Below, piece by piece: positions 51,809 through 59,726 of a DNA stretch of 64,000 nt. The notes below the pieces were generated by a model. That model worked only from the letters and a program-made list of their open reading frames with translations, was not told the DNA's origin and did not search any database. How positions within the stretch are numbered: the stretch's first letter is position 1; each line of letters begins with the position of its first letter. This stretch comes from Hungatella hathewayi (GTDB taxonomy: Bacteria; Bacillota; Clostridia; Lachnospirales; Lachnospiraceae). A program made the position numbers and the translations under genes. The stretch covers positions 4,552,001-4,616,000 of the forward strand of contig CP102274.1 in assembly GCA_025149285.1 (NCBI GenBank). Reading direction: 5' to 3'.

Positions 51809-52768
51809 TCATTTTCCGGCATACTCCTTGGGGAGCACGCCGTATTTCTTTTTAAAGGAGGCGGAAAAATGGCTCATGTTGGAGTATCCGGACAGCGCGG
51901 CCGCCTGGCTTACATTCTTCTGTTCGGTCAGCAGAAGCGCCGCGTGTTCCAGTCTCCGCTCGATCAGATAGGAGTGTATGGTGTTTCCGGTTACTTCCGA
52001 AAACAACCGGGCCAGCCTGGAGACACTTACCCCTACCGCCCTTGCCAGCTGTTCGCAGTCCGGTGCATCGGTAAGGTGCCGGTCCAGAATCCGCTTTGCC
52101 TCCCTCACTGCTTCCTGATCGGTTCGGGTAATCCCACACAGTCTCTTTTGGGCCTTTCGGCATGTGAGAAGTTCCTTAAAGGAGGCGGCGAGCAGTTCCA
52201 GAAGCTTTCCTTCCAGATAGAGGCAGCCAATCCCGTCCTCATACCGCCCGGACTGTTCCAGTTCAGCCAGTATCCGGCAGATTCCGGGCGTGATCTCAAT
52301 GCTCTCCACCGCAGAGCTGAACCGCTCCGCCGATATCTCTTCCCTGCCTTCAAAATACGCGTTCTGAAGCCTGCGGTAAACCTGTACCGGAATCTGCACG
52401 CTTTTAAACACGAAATCGCATTTTCCCGGATAGTATCCCCATGTGGTCCTGTCTCCGTTCCGATAGATATAGGCATTTCCTTTTTCCATGGAAACAGGTC
52501 TGGGGATCCCCTCGATCTCCCAGACCATACCCTGATTCATGCAGAATACAAACTGCACCTCATCTCTGTTGTTCTCTCCCCGCCTGTATACATGGACATC
52601 CCTCTGGTAATTCATGCGCCAGTCCAGAAGGTCGATTCCCTGTCTCGTATTTTTCCGGCAAATGGAAAACCGTCCGATTTCCTCCGGCGCATTTCTCAAA
52701 ACCTCGTAGACCTGCTCCGATGGCATCTGTTCAAAAAGATCGTTAAAATATCGGCTTGCATCCTGCAC
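51809..52768 (-). CDS. AraC-family regulator (PchR/YbtA-like)
   Basis: The 319-residue protein has an N-terminal ligand-binding half (FVFCMNQGMVWEIEG, then AYIYRNGDRTTWGYY) and a C-terminal AraC domain (LARAVGVSVSRLARLFSEVTGNT; VSQAAALSGYSNMSHFSASFKKKYG). The layout matches PchR/YbtA-type activators, which sense an iron-metallophore complex and switch on its uptake. Translation begins at GTG 52768, 8 nt after AAAGGAGG. It lies between the flavodoxin and the ABC pair on the same strand. If the analogy holds, its ligand is a siderophore taken in by that pair. Confidence 0.88.
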   Translation of the reverse strand: MQDASRYFNDLFEQMPSEQVYEVLRNAPEEIGRFSICRKNTRQGIDLLDWRMNYQRDVHVYRRGENNRDEVQFVFCMNQGMVWEIEGIPRPVSMEKGNAYIYRNGDRTTWGYYPGKCDFVFKSVQIPVQVYRRLQNAYFEGREEISAERFSSAVESIEITPGICRILAELEQSGRYEDGIGCLYLEGKLLELLAASFKELLTCRKAQKRLCGITRTDQEAVREAKRILDRHLTDAPDCEQLARAVGVSVSRLARLFSEVTGNTIHSYLIERRLEHAALLLTEQKNVSQAAALSGYSNMSHFSASFKKKYGVLPKEYAGK

Positions 52769-52818
52769 CTTGTATTCCTCCTTTTAGCGGGCCTTCCTTT
52801 GCCGGCTTTTCTTCTCTC

Positions 52819-53241
52819 CTATGCCAGCGCCTTTCCCATCTCCTCGCAGGCGCTTTCCGCCTCCGCGTCCGGAGCGTCATTGCAGATCACGCAGTCGCAG
52901 GCCAGTACAGCGCCATCCTCCCGGCAGGTCTCCTCCCAGGTTCTCATCCACTCGCCGTCTCCCCATCCGCAGGAGCCGAAGAGCGCAATCTTCTTCCCTC
53001 TCAGCTTCGCCTTGCAGCTCAGGAACATCGGCTCAAATTCGTCCTCCTCCAGCTGCTCACTTCCCATGGACGGGCAGCCGAATGCAACCGAATCAAATTC
53101 ATCCATTTTGTCCGCCCCGAATTCCGCAGCCGTAAACAGCGAGACCTCCGCTCCTGCCGCCTGCGCGCCTTCCACCACTTTTGCCGCCATAGCCTCCGTA
53201 TTGCCTGTTCCGCTCCAATACACTACTGCTGTTTTGCTCAT
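52819..53241 (-). CDS. Flavodoxin
   Basis: The 140-residue protein is a short-chain flavodoxin: the FMN phosphate loop VVYWSGTGNTEAMA at 5-18, FGCPSMGSEQLEEDEFEP near 53-70 and IALFGSCGWGDGEWM near 85-99. It carries single electrons in place of ferredoxin when iron is scarce. The iron-type regulator box at its promoter agrees with such use. The ATG follows GAAGAGAGGATTAAAAC. Confidence 0.92.
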   Translation of the reverse strand: MSKTAVVYWSGTGNTEAMAAKVVEGAQAAGAEVSLFTAAEFGADKMDEFDSVAFGCPSMGSEQLEEDEFEPMFLSCKAKLRGKKIALFGSCGWGDGEWMRTWEETCREDGAVLACDCVICNDAPDAEAESACEEMGKALA

Positions 53242-53354
53242 GTTTTAATCCTCTCTTCCTTTCTTTTTTTACCAACCACAGTATTTTTGCTCCAGGGCCG
53301 GACCGAACACCGGCACAAGGGCAGAAACGCCTTTATCTCGTATGAATTTTGCAG

Positions 53355-53370
53355 GTTAGTTTCAGCTAAC
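53355..53370. promoter_or_regulatory. Metal-regulator box 5
   Basis: GTTAG-TTTCAG-CTAAC begins 8 bp downstream of the flavodoxin -10 element, the same arrangement as at boxes 1 and 2. Confidence 0.8.
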
Positions 53371-53377
53371 TCAAAAT

Positions 53378-53406
53378 AGTATAGCATTGGGATTCCGTAA
53401 ATACAA
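53378..53406 (-). promoter_or_regulatory. Promoter of the flavodoxin gene
   Basis: On the minus strand TTGTAT (53406-53401) and TATACT (53383-53378) are spaced by 17 bp. Confidence 0.72.
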
Positions 53407-53635
53407 GTACCGCTATTTAACAATGTTTCTCACTATCTGAAGGAAAAGACCGGGAGGCAAGGGCAGGCAGGGGGCATGAACAGTTCCCCCCTGCGACGGC
53501 AGACAGCCTTAAGAATATCAATTGTCATGTACTTTTCTGTAATATTATGGTATTATTTTCTATATTTTCACTGTTTTTTCTCTTACCAAAACAAGGTAAT
53601 AAAAAGCAAAAATACACTCAGGAAGGTTTTATCAC

Positions 53636-55030
53636 ATGTTAAATACAATTGAATCCATCAACAATGCCGTGAACAATTTTATCTGGGGAGTCCCCGCCAT
53701 GATCTGCATCATCGGAGTGGGGCTCTATCTGAGTATCCGCACCAATTTTCTGCAGATCCGCAAATTCTCCTATGCGATCCGGGTTACCCTCGGCCGGATG
53801 TTCCGTAAACGGGACGCATCCGACGGTACCATGACGCCGTTTCAGGCGGTCTGTACCGCTCTGGCTGCCACGGTAGGCACCGGCAACATCGCCGGAGTAG
53901 CCGGAGCCATCGCCATCGGAGGGCCCGGTTCCGTCTTCTGGATGTGGATCTCCGCGATTCTGGGGATGTGTACAAAATTCTCTGAGGTAACTCTGGCCGT
54001 GCATTTCCGCGAAGTAAATGAGAAAGGCGACCTGGTTGGCGGCCCCATGTACTACATAAAGAACGGTCTTGGGAAAAACTGGCGCTGGCTGGCCACTCTG
54101 TTTTTGGTCTTCGGAGTTCTCACCGTATTCGGAACCGGTAATGCCACCCAGGTAAATACCATCACAACCGCCATCAATTCCGCACTGATGAATTATCATT
54201 TGATCGATGCACGCTCTGCCCGCACCACCAGCCTTATCATCGGAATCATTCTGGCGGCTCTGGTAGCTCTGGTTCTTCTCGGAGGCATCAAACGAATCGG
54301 AAGCGTGACGGAGAAGCTGGTTCCCTTTATGGCGCTGTTTTATATCGTGCTCGCTGTCGGAGTAGTTCTGCTTAACATTAACCGGGTTCCCGCTGTATTC
54401 TCCTCTATCGTATACGGCGCCTTTAATCCGGCGGCTGTCACCGGCGGAGTGGTCGGAACCTTCTTTATGAGTATGAAAAAAGGCGTCTCCCGGGGCATCT
54501 TCTCCAACGAAGCCGGCCTTGGTACAGGTTCCATTGCCCATGCATGCGCAGACACGAAAAAGCCGGTCAAACAGGGCTTTTTCGGTATTTTTGAAGTATT
54601 CGCCGACACCATTGTCATCTGCACGCTGACCGCATTTGTCATCCTGTGCAGCGGCGTTCCGGTTCCTTACGGGGAAGCGGCTGGCGCAGAACTGACCATT
54701 CTCGGATTCACCTCCACCTACGGCAGCTGGGTTTCCATTTTTACAGCCGCTGCCATGTGCTGTTTCGCATTTTCTACCATCATCGGCTGGGGATTATACG
54801 GTGCACGGTGCATCGAGTTTTTGTTTTCCTCACGCATTATCAAAGCCTTCATGATCGTCTACTCTCTGGTCGCAGTCCTGGGCGCCACCATGGATTTAGG
54901 GATGCTCTGGAGCATCGCCGAAACTTTTAACGGCCTGATGGCAATTCCAAACTTAATTGCGGTTTTCCTGCTGTCAGGTACTGTGGTAAAACTGGTCAGG
55001 GAATATTTTGACGGGGAAGGGAAAGGATAA
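53636..55030 (+). CDS. Sodium:alanine/glycine symporter (AgcS family)
   Basis: The 464-residue protein has about eleven membrane segments and the family motifs VPAMICIIGVGLYLSIRTNF at the start, AALAATVGTGNIAGVAGAI near 78-96 with the Na+ and substrate site, GPGSVFWMW, and SNEAGLGTGSIAHA near 291-304. It imports alanine or glycine with sodium. The start follows AGGAAGG. It is monocistronic, with no obvious link to the flanking genes. Confidence 0.94.
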   Translation: MLNTIESINNAVNNFIWGVPAMICIIGVGLYLSIRTNFLQIRKFSYAIRVTLGRMFRKRDASDGTMTPFQAVCTALAATVGTGNIAGVAGAIAIGGPGSVFWMWISAILGMCTKFSEVTLAVHFREVNEKGDLVGGPMYYIKNGLGKNWRWLATLFLVFGVLTVFGTGNATQVNTITTAINSALMNYHLIDARSARTTSLIIGIILAALVALVLLGGIKRIGSVTEKLVPFMALFYIVLAVGVVLLNINRVPAVFSSIVYGAFNPAAVTGGVVGTFFMSMKKGVSRGIFSNEAGLGTGSIAHACADTKKPVKQGFFGIFEVFADTIVICTLTAFVILCSGVPVPYGEAAGAELTILGFTSTYGSWVSIFTAAAMCCFAFSTIIGWGLYGARCIEFLFSSRIIKAFMIVYSLVAVLGATMDLGMLWSIAETFNGLMAIPNLIAVFLLSGTVVKLVREYFDGEGKG

Positions 55031-55061
55031 CCAGAGATTTAAAAGAATATTGAATTGATTC

Positions 55062-55123
55062 TTGACATACCTCGATTTTCTATGTATCATGATATTATTA
55101 TGTATACATAGGAACTCGAGGTA
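55062..55123 (+). promoter_or_regulatory. PadR gene promoter with operator-like palindromes
   Basis: TTGACA (55062-55067) and TATCAT (55085-55090) are spaced by 17 bp. ATGTATACAT at 55100-55109 is a perfect palindrome of the ATGT/ACAT type bound by PadR proteins. TACCTCGA overlaps the -35 end (55068) and is repeated inverted as TCGAGGTA at 55116-55123. The set suggests autorepression. Confidence 0.7.
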
Positions 55124-55185
55124 TTTATTTTAACTGATGTCTTCTGCAGAACATCTTTTAGAAAACAGTTTAAAACGGAGGCGCT

Positions 55186-55518
55186 ATGGACAAAAACTAT
55201 ATGGCAGTAGGCTCTTCCATGCTGATATTAAAGCTTTTGGAACAGCAGGACATGTATGGCTATCAGATTATTAAGGAACTGGAAAAAAGAAGCGAACGTG
55301 TTTTTACTTTGAAGGAAGGAACGCTTTATCCTCTGCTGCACGCGCTTGAGCAGGAGGGCGCGGTCATCTGCGAACAGAGAACTGCGGAAAATGGCCGCGG
55401 CCGGAAATATTACATCATAACCGACAATGGCCGCAGGCTTTTAAACGAGAAACTGAAAGAATGGGATTCCTTTCAGACAGCAGTAAATCAGGTGATCGGA
55501 GGTGTTCTGTTTGGATAA
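55186..55518 (+). CDS. PadR-family transcriptional regulator
   Basis: The 110-residue protein has the PadR winged helix: MLILKLLEQQDMYGYQIIKELEKRS, LKEGTLYPLLHALEQEGAV, and NGRGRKYYIITDNGRRLL, with a short C-terminal helix. PadR regulators often control membrane proteins encoded downstream in response to antimicrobials or envelope stress. The stop codon overlaps the start of the next gene, the standard PadR/HAAS-domain pairing. Confidence 0.92.
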   Translation: MDKNYMAVGSSMLILKLLEQQDMYGYQIIKELEKRSERVFTLKEGTLYPLLHALEQEGAVICEQRTAENGRGRKYYIITDNGRRLLNEKLKEWDSFQTAVNQVIGGVLFG

Positions 55519-57028
55519 ACCCTCCCATAAGAATTTCGATCAGCAAAGGAATTATGAGGAAGCCTTCTTAGACGATGTAGCGGAACAGATTGCCTATAAA
55601 CCGCTGAGGCCGGCAGTGGTAAGGGAATTGAAAGACCATATCGAAGACAGAACGGAAGAATATCTGTCAGAGGGAATGACCGTAGAAGACGCGGTCAAAA
55701 AGGCAGTGGACTCCATGGGCGACGGCGTTGCCATCGGCACCGGGATCAATGCGGTCCGCCGCGTCCAGTCAAACCGTCTTCTGATCCTTCTGACCGCACT
55801 GCTCCTCTTCACCGGACTCGCCGCAGAAAGCTGGACGGCCATGATACCGGAACTGTCCCTTCGGGGAATTCGTTTCTATCTGACGGGCACAATCCTCCTG
55901 GTATTCGCAGTGTTGAAAGGATATCCGCTCCTTATCCGTTACCAGAAACGACTGCTTATTCTGGCCGCAGCTGTATTTTCTGCGGAAGCCGTACTTCTGC
56001 AGATGATACACTTTGATCTGATACCTGATATCGTCTGGAACACGGCATACATCATACCTTGGCATATGATTGATTACTATACGCTCCTGCTGTCCGGCCC
56101 CGTTTTCGTCATTTTTCTCTACCGGATACGAAAGCAGGAAAATCAAGCCATGACTGCCGCTTTTCTTCTCACTGCGGGGGCAGTCCTTATCCATTACTTT
56201 ACATACAAAAGCTTTACTCTGGCTGAGATAGTCATCTTTCTGTTTTCCATGATCGGGAGTATAACATACATGGTCTGCCGGGGGATTTTCGCCGGAAATA
56301 AAAGAAAACTTCTGCTTCGCACAGCCGTCGGGAGTGTGGTTCTCCTTCTGGTTTATGGAATGCTTCCCGGCCAGTCCCGGTATTTTCAGGCATTTGTAAA
56401 CCCGGAGGCAAATGCCCGCGATACTTCAGACGATTCCTATAACGGTGTTCTAATCCGGAATCTTCTGTCCAAATCACCGGCTGCCGGCAGTCTCTCACTC
56501 ACTCCGGAGGAACTGATGGATTACGGAACCGGCGAGTGGTATTTCACCTATGGAGATGCTAAAGAAGCAGCGGCAGAAGGAAAAAAGCCGTTTTCCGAAC
56601 ATCACTGGATCACCTTTCCCTACGATAAGTCCGAAGTCACTTTATGGAATATACTGCCTCAGCATTACGCCAATAACTATCTTCTGGCCGTATCCATCCT
56701 GCAGTTCGGCTGGCTTGCCGGCATGCTGCTGCTTGCAGTCATAGCCGTCTTTTATGTGATCCTCTTCTCCTGCATCCTGCGGATACGCGGGGCGCTCGCC
56801 GGGGCGGTGTCCTTTCATTGCGGGCTTTGCCTGCTGTTTCAGAACGTACTCTATATTCTGGGAAACTTCGGTTTCCAATACGGAAGCTTTCCCAATCTTC
56901 CAATGATTTCGGAGGGCCGGTTCAGTATCCTTGTCAATATGCTTCTGCTCGGATTTATCCTTTCAGCCTGCCGATATGACCGGGTCATCGATGCACCTGC
57001 TGCAGACAGAAAAACAGCCTTCTTTTAA
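55511..57028 (+). CDS. Membrane protein with N-terminal HAAS-like domain
   Basis: The 505-residue protein starts with a cytoplasmic helical domain (about residues 12-75: FLDDVAEQIAYKPLRPAVV, ELKDHIEDRTEEYLSEGM, VKKAVDSMGD) of the HAAS/permease-prefix type, which pairs with PadR regulators. About ten membrane segments follow, with an extracellular loop near residues 295-385. No catalytic motif is recognised. Translation likely begins at TTG 55511, 8 nt after GGAGG, overlapping the PadR stop. It may sense envelope stress and signal to PadR. Confidence 0.8.
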   Translation: MDKPSHKNFDQQRNYEEAFLDDVAEQIAYKPLRPAVVRELKDHIEDRTEEYLSEGMTVEDAVKKAVDSMGDGVAIGTGINAVRRVQSNRLLILLTALLLFTGLAAESWTAMIPELSLRGIRFYLTGTILLVFAVLKGYPLLIRYQKRLLILAAAVFSAEAVLLQMIHFDLIPDIVWNTAYIIPWHMIDYYTLLLSGPVFVIFLYRIRKQENQAMTAAFLLTAGAVLIHYFTYKSFTLAEIVIFLFSMIGSITYMVCRGIFAGNKRKLLLRTAVGSVVLLLVYGMLPGQSRYFQAFVNPEANARDTSDDSYNGVLIRNLLSKSPAAGSLSLTPEELMDYGTGEWYFTYGDAKEAAAEGKKPFSEHHWITFPYDKSEVTLWNILPQHYANNYLLAVSILQFGWLAGMLLLAVIAVFYVILFSCILRIRGALAGAVSFHCGLCLLFQNVLYILGNFGFQYGSFPNLPMISEGRFSILVNMLLLGFILSACRYDRVIDAPAADRKTAFF

Positions 57029-57075
57029 AGGCTTCCCACACGGAAGCCGGATATGGTTTAGCAGCGGGTACAAAA

Positions 57076-57124
57076 AAACAGGTAACTGATGAAATCATCA
57101 CTTCTTTTCATCAGTTACCTGTTT
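57076..57124. terminator. Bidirectional terminator
   Basis: A 19-bp perfect stem (AAACAGGTAACTGATGAAA and its complement) encloses an 11-nt loop, with A-rich and T-rich flanks. It ends the plus-strand PadR unit and the minus-strand greA-lysS unit. Confidence 0.9.
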
Positions 57125-57176
57125 CTATTATCTTTTAGTTTCTATTATCTTTTCCATTCAGCAATACATACCGTTC

Positions 57177-59123
57177 TTAGTACAGCTTCGCTCCTGCAGG
57201 AATCCTGTCATCCACCATCAGAAGATTCAGTCCCTCATGACCATCTTCCTCATGTACCGCTGAAATCAGCATACCTTCGGAATCAATGCCCATCATCTTT
57301 CTCGGCGGCAGATTAACAATGGCAATCGCCGTCCTGCCAATCAGCTCTTCCGGTTCGTAATACTCATGAATCCCGCTTAAAATCGTGCGTTTCCGGTCTG
57401 TTCCATCGTTCAAGGTAAACTTTAAGAGCTTCTTGGACTTCGGCACCACCTCGCAGGCTTCGATCTTTACAGCCCTGTAATCGGACTTGGCAAAGGTATC
57501 AAAATCAATCATTTCTTCAAACAACGGTTCAATCTTCACATTGGAAAAATCAATCTTTTCAACAGGCTTTTCCTCTGTTTTCACTTCAGCCGCAGCTGCC
57601 TTTTCCGCCTTTTTCCCACTCTCAGAACCGCCCAGGCTCTTCATCGTCGGGAACAGCAGCACATCACGGATTGCATAGGAATCCGTCAGCAGCATTACAA
57701 AACGGTCGATTCCGATTCCGATTCCGCCTGTCGGAGGCATACCGATCATCAGAGCATTTAAGAAGTCCTCATCCATGGAGTTGGCTTCCTCATCGCCTGC
57801 GGCCTTTAACACTTCCTGCGCTTCAAAGCGGACTCTCTGGTCAATCGGATCGTTTAACTCGGAGTAAGCGTTGGCCATCTCACGCTTCGTGATAAACAGC
57901 TCGAAACGCTCCGTATAGTCAGGATCATCCGGCTTTCTCTTGGTCAGCGGGGAAATCTCCACCGGGTGGTCCATGATAAAGGTCGGCTGTACCAGATGTT
58001 CTTCCACAAACTCTTCAAACAGCATGCTTAAGATGTCGCCCTTCTTATGACGCGCTTCATACTGGATGTGGTACTGGTCTGCCAGCGCCTTTGCCTCTTC
58101 GTCTGTATGAATCTCCGTAAAATCAATTCCCTTATATTTCTTCAGCGCATCGACCATGGTAATACGCTCAAACGGCTTCGATAAATCGATTTCCACGCCG
58201 TCGTATGTCACGACTGCGGTTCCCAGTACCTTTAAGGCAACGGAACGGAACAGATCCTCGACCAGGTCCATCATACCGTGGTAATCCGTGTAGGCCTGAT
58301 ATAATTCCATTAAAGTAAATTCCGGATTGTGACGGGTATCCACACCCTCGTTGCGGAATACGCGGCCGATCTCATAGACTCTCTCCAGGCCGCCTACAAT
58401 CAGTCTCTTCAGATACAGCTCCAGAGAAATTCTGAGTTTCACATCCTCGTCCAGCGCATTGTAATGAGTCTCAAACGGTCTTGCAGCCGCACCGCCTGCA
58501 TTGGCGACCAGCATCGGGGTCTCCACCTCCATGAAGCCCTGATCGTCTAAATGATCACGGATCGCCTTGATAATCTGGGAGCGCTTCACGAAGGTGTCAC
58601 GTACTTCCGGATTCATAACCAGATCCACGTAACGCTGTCTGTAGCGGAGGTCTGTGTTAGTCAGGCCGTGGAACTTCTCGGGAAGAATCTGCAGGCTCTT
58701 GGTAAGCAGAACCACACTTGTGGCATGGATCGAAATCTCACCGGTCTTCGTGGTAAATGCGGTTCCCTTAATGCCGACAATATCGCCGATATCCAGCTTC
58801 TTGAAATCTTTATAGGACTCCTCGCCGATGCTGTCTCTGGCTACGTAGGTCTGGATGTTCCCTTTTAAATCCTGGACGTTGCAGAAGGAGGCCTTTCCCA
58901 TCACACGCTTGGACATCATACGTCCTGCTACGGAAACTTCCTTTCCTTCCCATTCCTCATAATGCTCCTTAATATCACTGCTGTGTACCGTTACATCATA
59001 CTTTGTAATCTTAAACGGATCCTTTCCCGCTTCCTGAAGCTCCGCCAGCTTATCGCGGCGCACCTTCAGCAGCTGGTTTAAATCCTCTTCCTTAACCTGG
59101 TTCTGGTTCTGCTGTTCTGCCAC
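57177..59123 (-). CDS. lysS: Lysyl-tRNA synthetase with extra C-terminal tRNA-binding domain
   Basis: The 648-residue protein is a class II lysyl-tRNA synthetase: OB-fold anticodon domain (about 60-170), motif 2 region GRVFRNEGVDTRHNPEFT, and motif 3 GIGIGIDRFVMLLTD near 475-490. After a Lys/Glu-rich linker, residues about 540-648 form a second, EMAP/MetRS-type tRNA-binding OB fold (IEACEVVPKSKKLLKFTL; VNLPPRKMMGIDSEGMLIS). Standard bacterial LysRS ends near 500. Translation begins at GTG 59123 behind AAAGGAGTG. It follows greA by 35 bp on the same strand, a common clostridial pair. Confidence 0.95.
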   Translation of the reverse strand: MAEQQNQNQVKEEDLNQLLKVRRDKLAELQEAGKDPFKITKYDVTVHSSDIKEHYEEWEGKEVSVAGRMMSKRVMGKASFCNVQDLKGNIQTYVARDSIGEESYKDFKKLDIGDIVGIKGTAFTTKTGEISIHATSVVLLTKSLQILPEKFHGLTNTDLRYRQRYVDLVMNPEVRDTFVKRSQIIKAIRDHLDDQGFMEVETPMLVANAGGAAARPFETHYNALDEDVKLRISLELYLKRLIVGGLERVYEIGRVFRNEGVDTRHNPEFTLMELYQAYTDYHGMMDLVEDLFRSVALKVLGTAVVTYDGVEIDLSKPFERITMVDALKKYKGIDFTEIHTDEEAKALADQYHIQYEARHKKGDILSMLFEEFVEEHLVQPTFIMDHPVEISPLTKRKPDDPDYTERFELFITKREMANAYSELNDPIDQRVRFEAQEVLKAAGDEEANSMDEDFLNALMIGMPPTGGIGIGIDRFVMLLTDSYAIRDVLLFPTMKSLGGSESGKKAEKAAAAEVKTEEKPVEKIDFSNVKIEPLFEEMIDFDTFAKSDYRAVKIEACEVVPKSKKLLKFTLNDGTDRKRTILSGIHEYYEPEELIGRTAIAIVNLPPRKMMGIDSEGMLISAVHEEDGHEGLNLLMVDDRIPAGAKLY

Positions 59124-59158
59124 TTATATACACTCCTTTGTGAACTTGACTTTTCGAT

Positions 59159-59641
59159 TTATGATACTCTCTGGATCTCCAGCACCTTGTACTGGATCAC
59201 ACCGGCCTGGGTTTCCACATCTACGACATCACCGGCTTTTTTGCCCATCAGTGCCTGGCCTACCGGCGACTCGTTGGAAATCTTGTTCTGAAGGCTGTTC
59301 GCCTCTGTGGAACCCACGATCTTGAACTCCATCTCCTCGTCCTCATCCACGTCGTAAACCTTTACCTTACAGCCAATGTTAATCTTATCCAAATCAATCT
59401 CGTCTTCCACGACAACTTCCGCGTTCTTCAGCAGCTTCTCAAGCTCTTCGATTCGAAGCTCGATGTCTCTCTGCTCATCTTTCGCAGCGTCATACTCTGC
59501 ATTCTCCGATAAGTCGCCCTGCTCCCTGGCTTCCTTAATCTTCTGGGCAACTTCTTTTCGTTTGACTACTTTTAAGTTCTGAAGCTCATCCTCATATCTC
59601 TTAAGGCCTTCATATGTTAATATATTTTTCTTATCTGCCAT
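59159..59641 (-). CDS. greA: Transcription elongation factor GreA
   Basis: The 160-residue protein has the GreA coiled coil at the N-terminus (LTYEGLKRYEDELQNLKVVKRK; EQGDLSENAEYDAAKDEQ, with the acidic tip residues that stimulate RNA cleavage) and a C-terminal FKBP-like domain (SNESPVGQALMGKKAGDVVDV). It rescues stalled RNA polymerase. It is the first gene of the greA-lysS pair. Confidence 0.97.
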   Translation of the reverse strand: MADKKNILTYEGLKRYEDELQNLKVVKRKEVAQKIKEAREQGDLSENAEYDAAKDEQRDIELRIEELEKLLKNAEVVVEDEIDLDKINIGCKVKVYDVDEDEEMEFKIVGSTEANSLQNKISNESPVGQALMGKKAGDVVDVETQAGVIQYKVLEIQRVS

Positions 59642-59726
59642 GGTTTTACTTCCTCCTGGTTTATTTCTCGCTCTTTCGCATTCAAAGTATTATATCTTAA
59701 ACGTCCCGGATTGTCAAGAATTCCGC

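Larger units (their letters stand above)
53242..53635. other. Divergent intergenic region, flavodoxin / AgcS
   Basis: This 394-bp region holds the flavodoxin promoter with its regulator box at the left, and the start region of the AgcS gene at the right. TTGTCA at about 53523 with TATTAT 15 bp further could be the AgcS promoter, but the spacing is short. I looked for a glycine riboswitch, common before AgcS genes, and saw none. Confidence 0.5.

Noticed and set aside
51869..53248. 459-codon plus-strand frame opposite AraC and flavodoxin
   Set aside because: It spans two good minus-strand genes and the gap between them, and shows no domain.
53407..53635. Glycine riboswitch ahead of the AgcS gene
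   Set aside because: The region has a GC-rich inverted patch near 53460-53510 but none of the conserved glycine-aptamer elements.
53639..54541. 300-codon minus-strand frame opposite the AgcS symporter
   Set aside because: AgcS motifs are intact on the plus strand; this frame is hydrophilic and Gly/Asp/Gln-rich in the manner of an antisense shadow.
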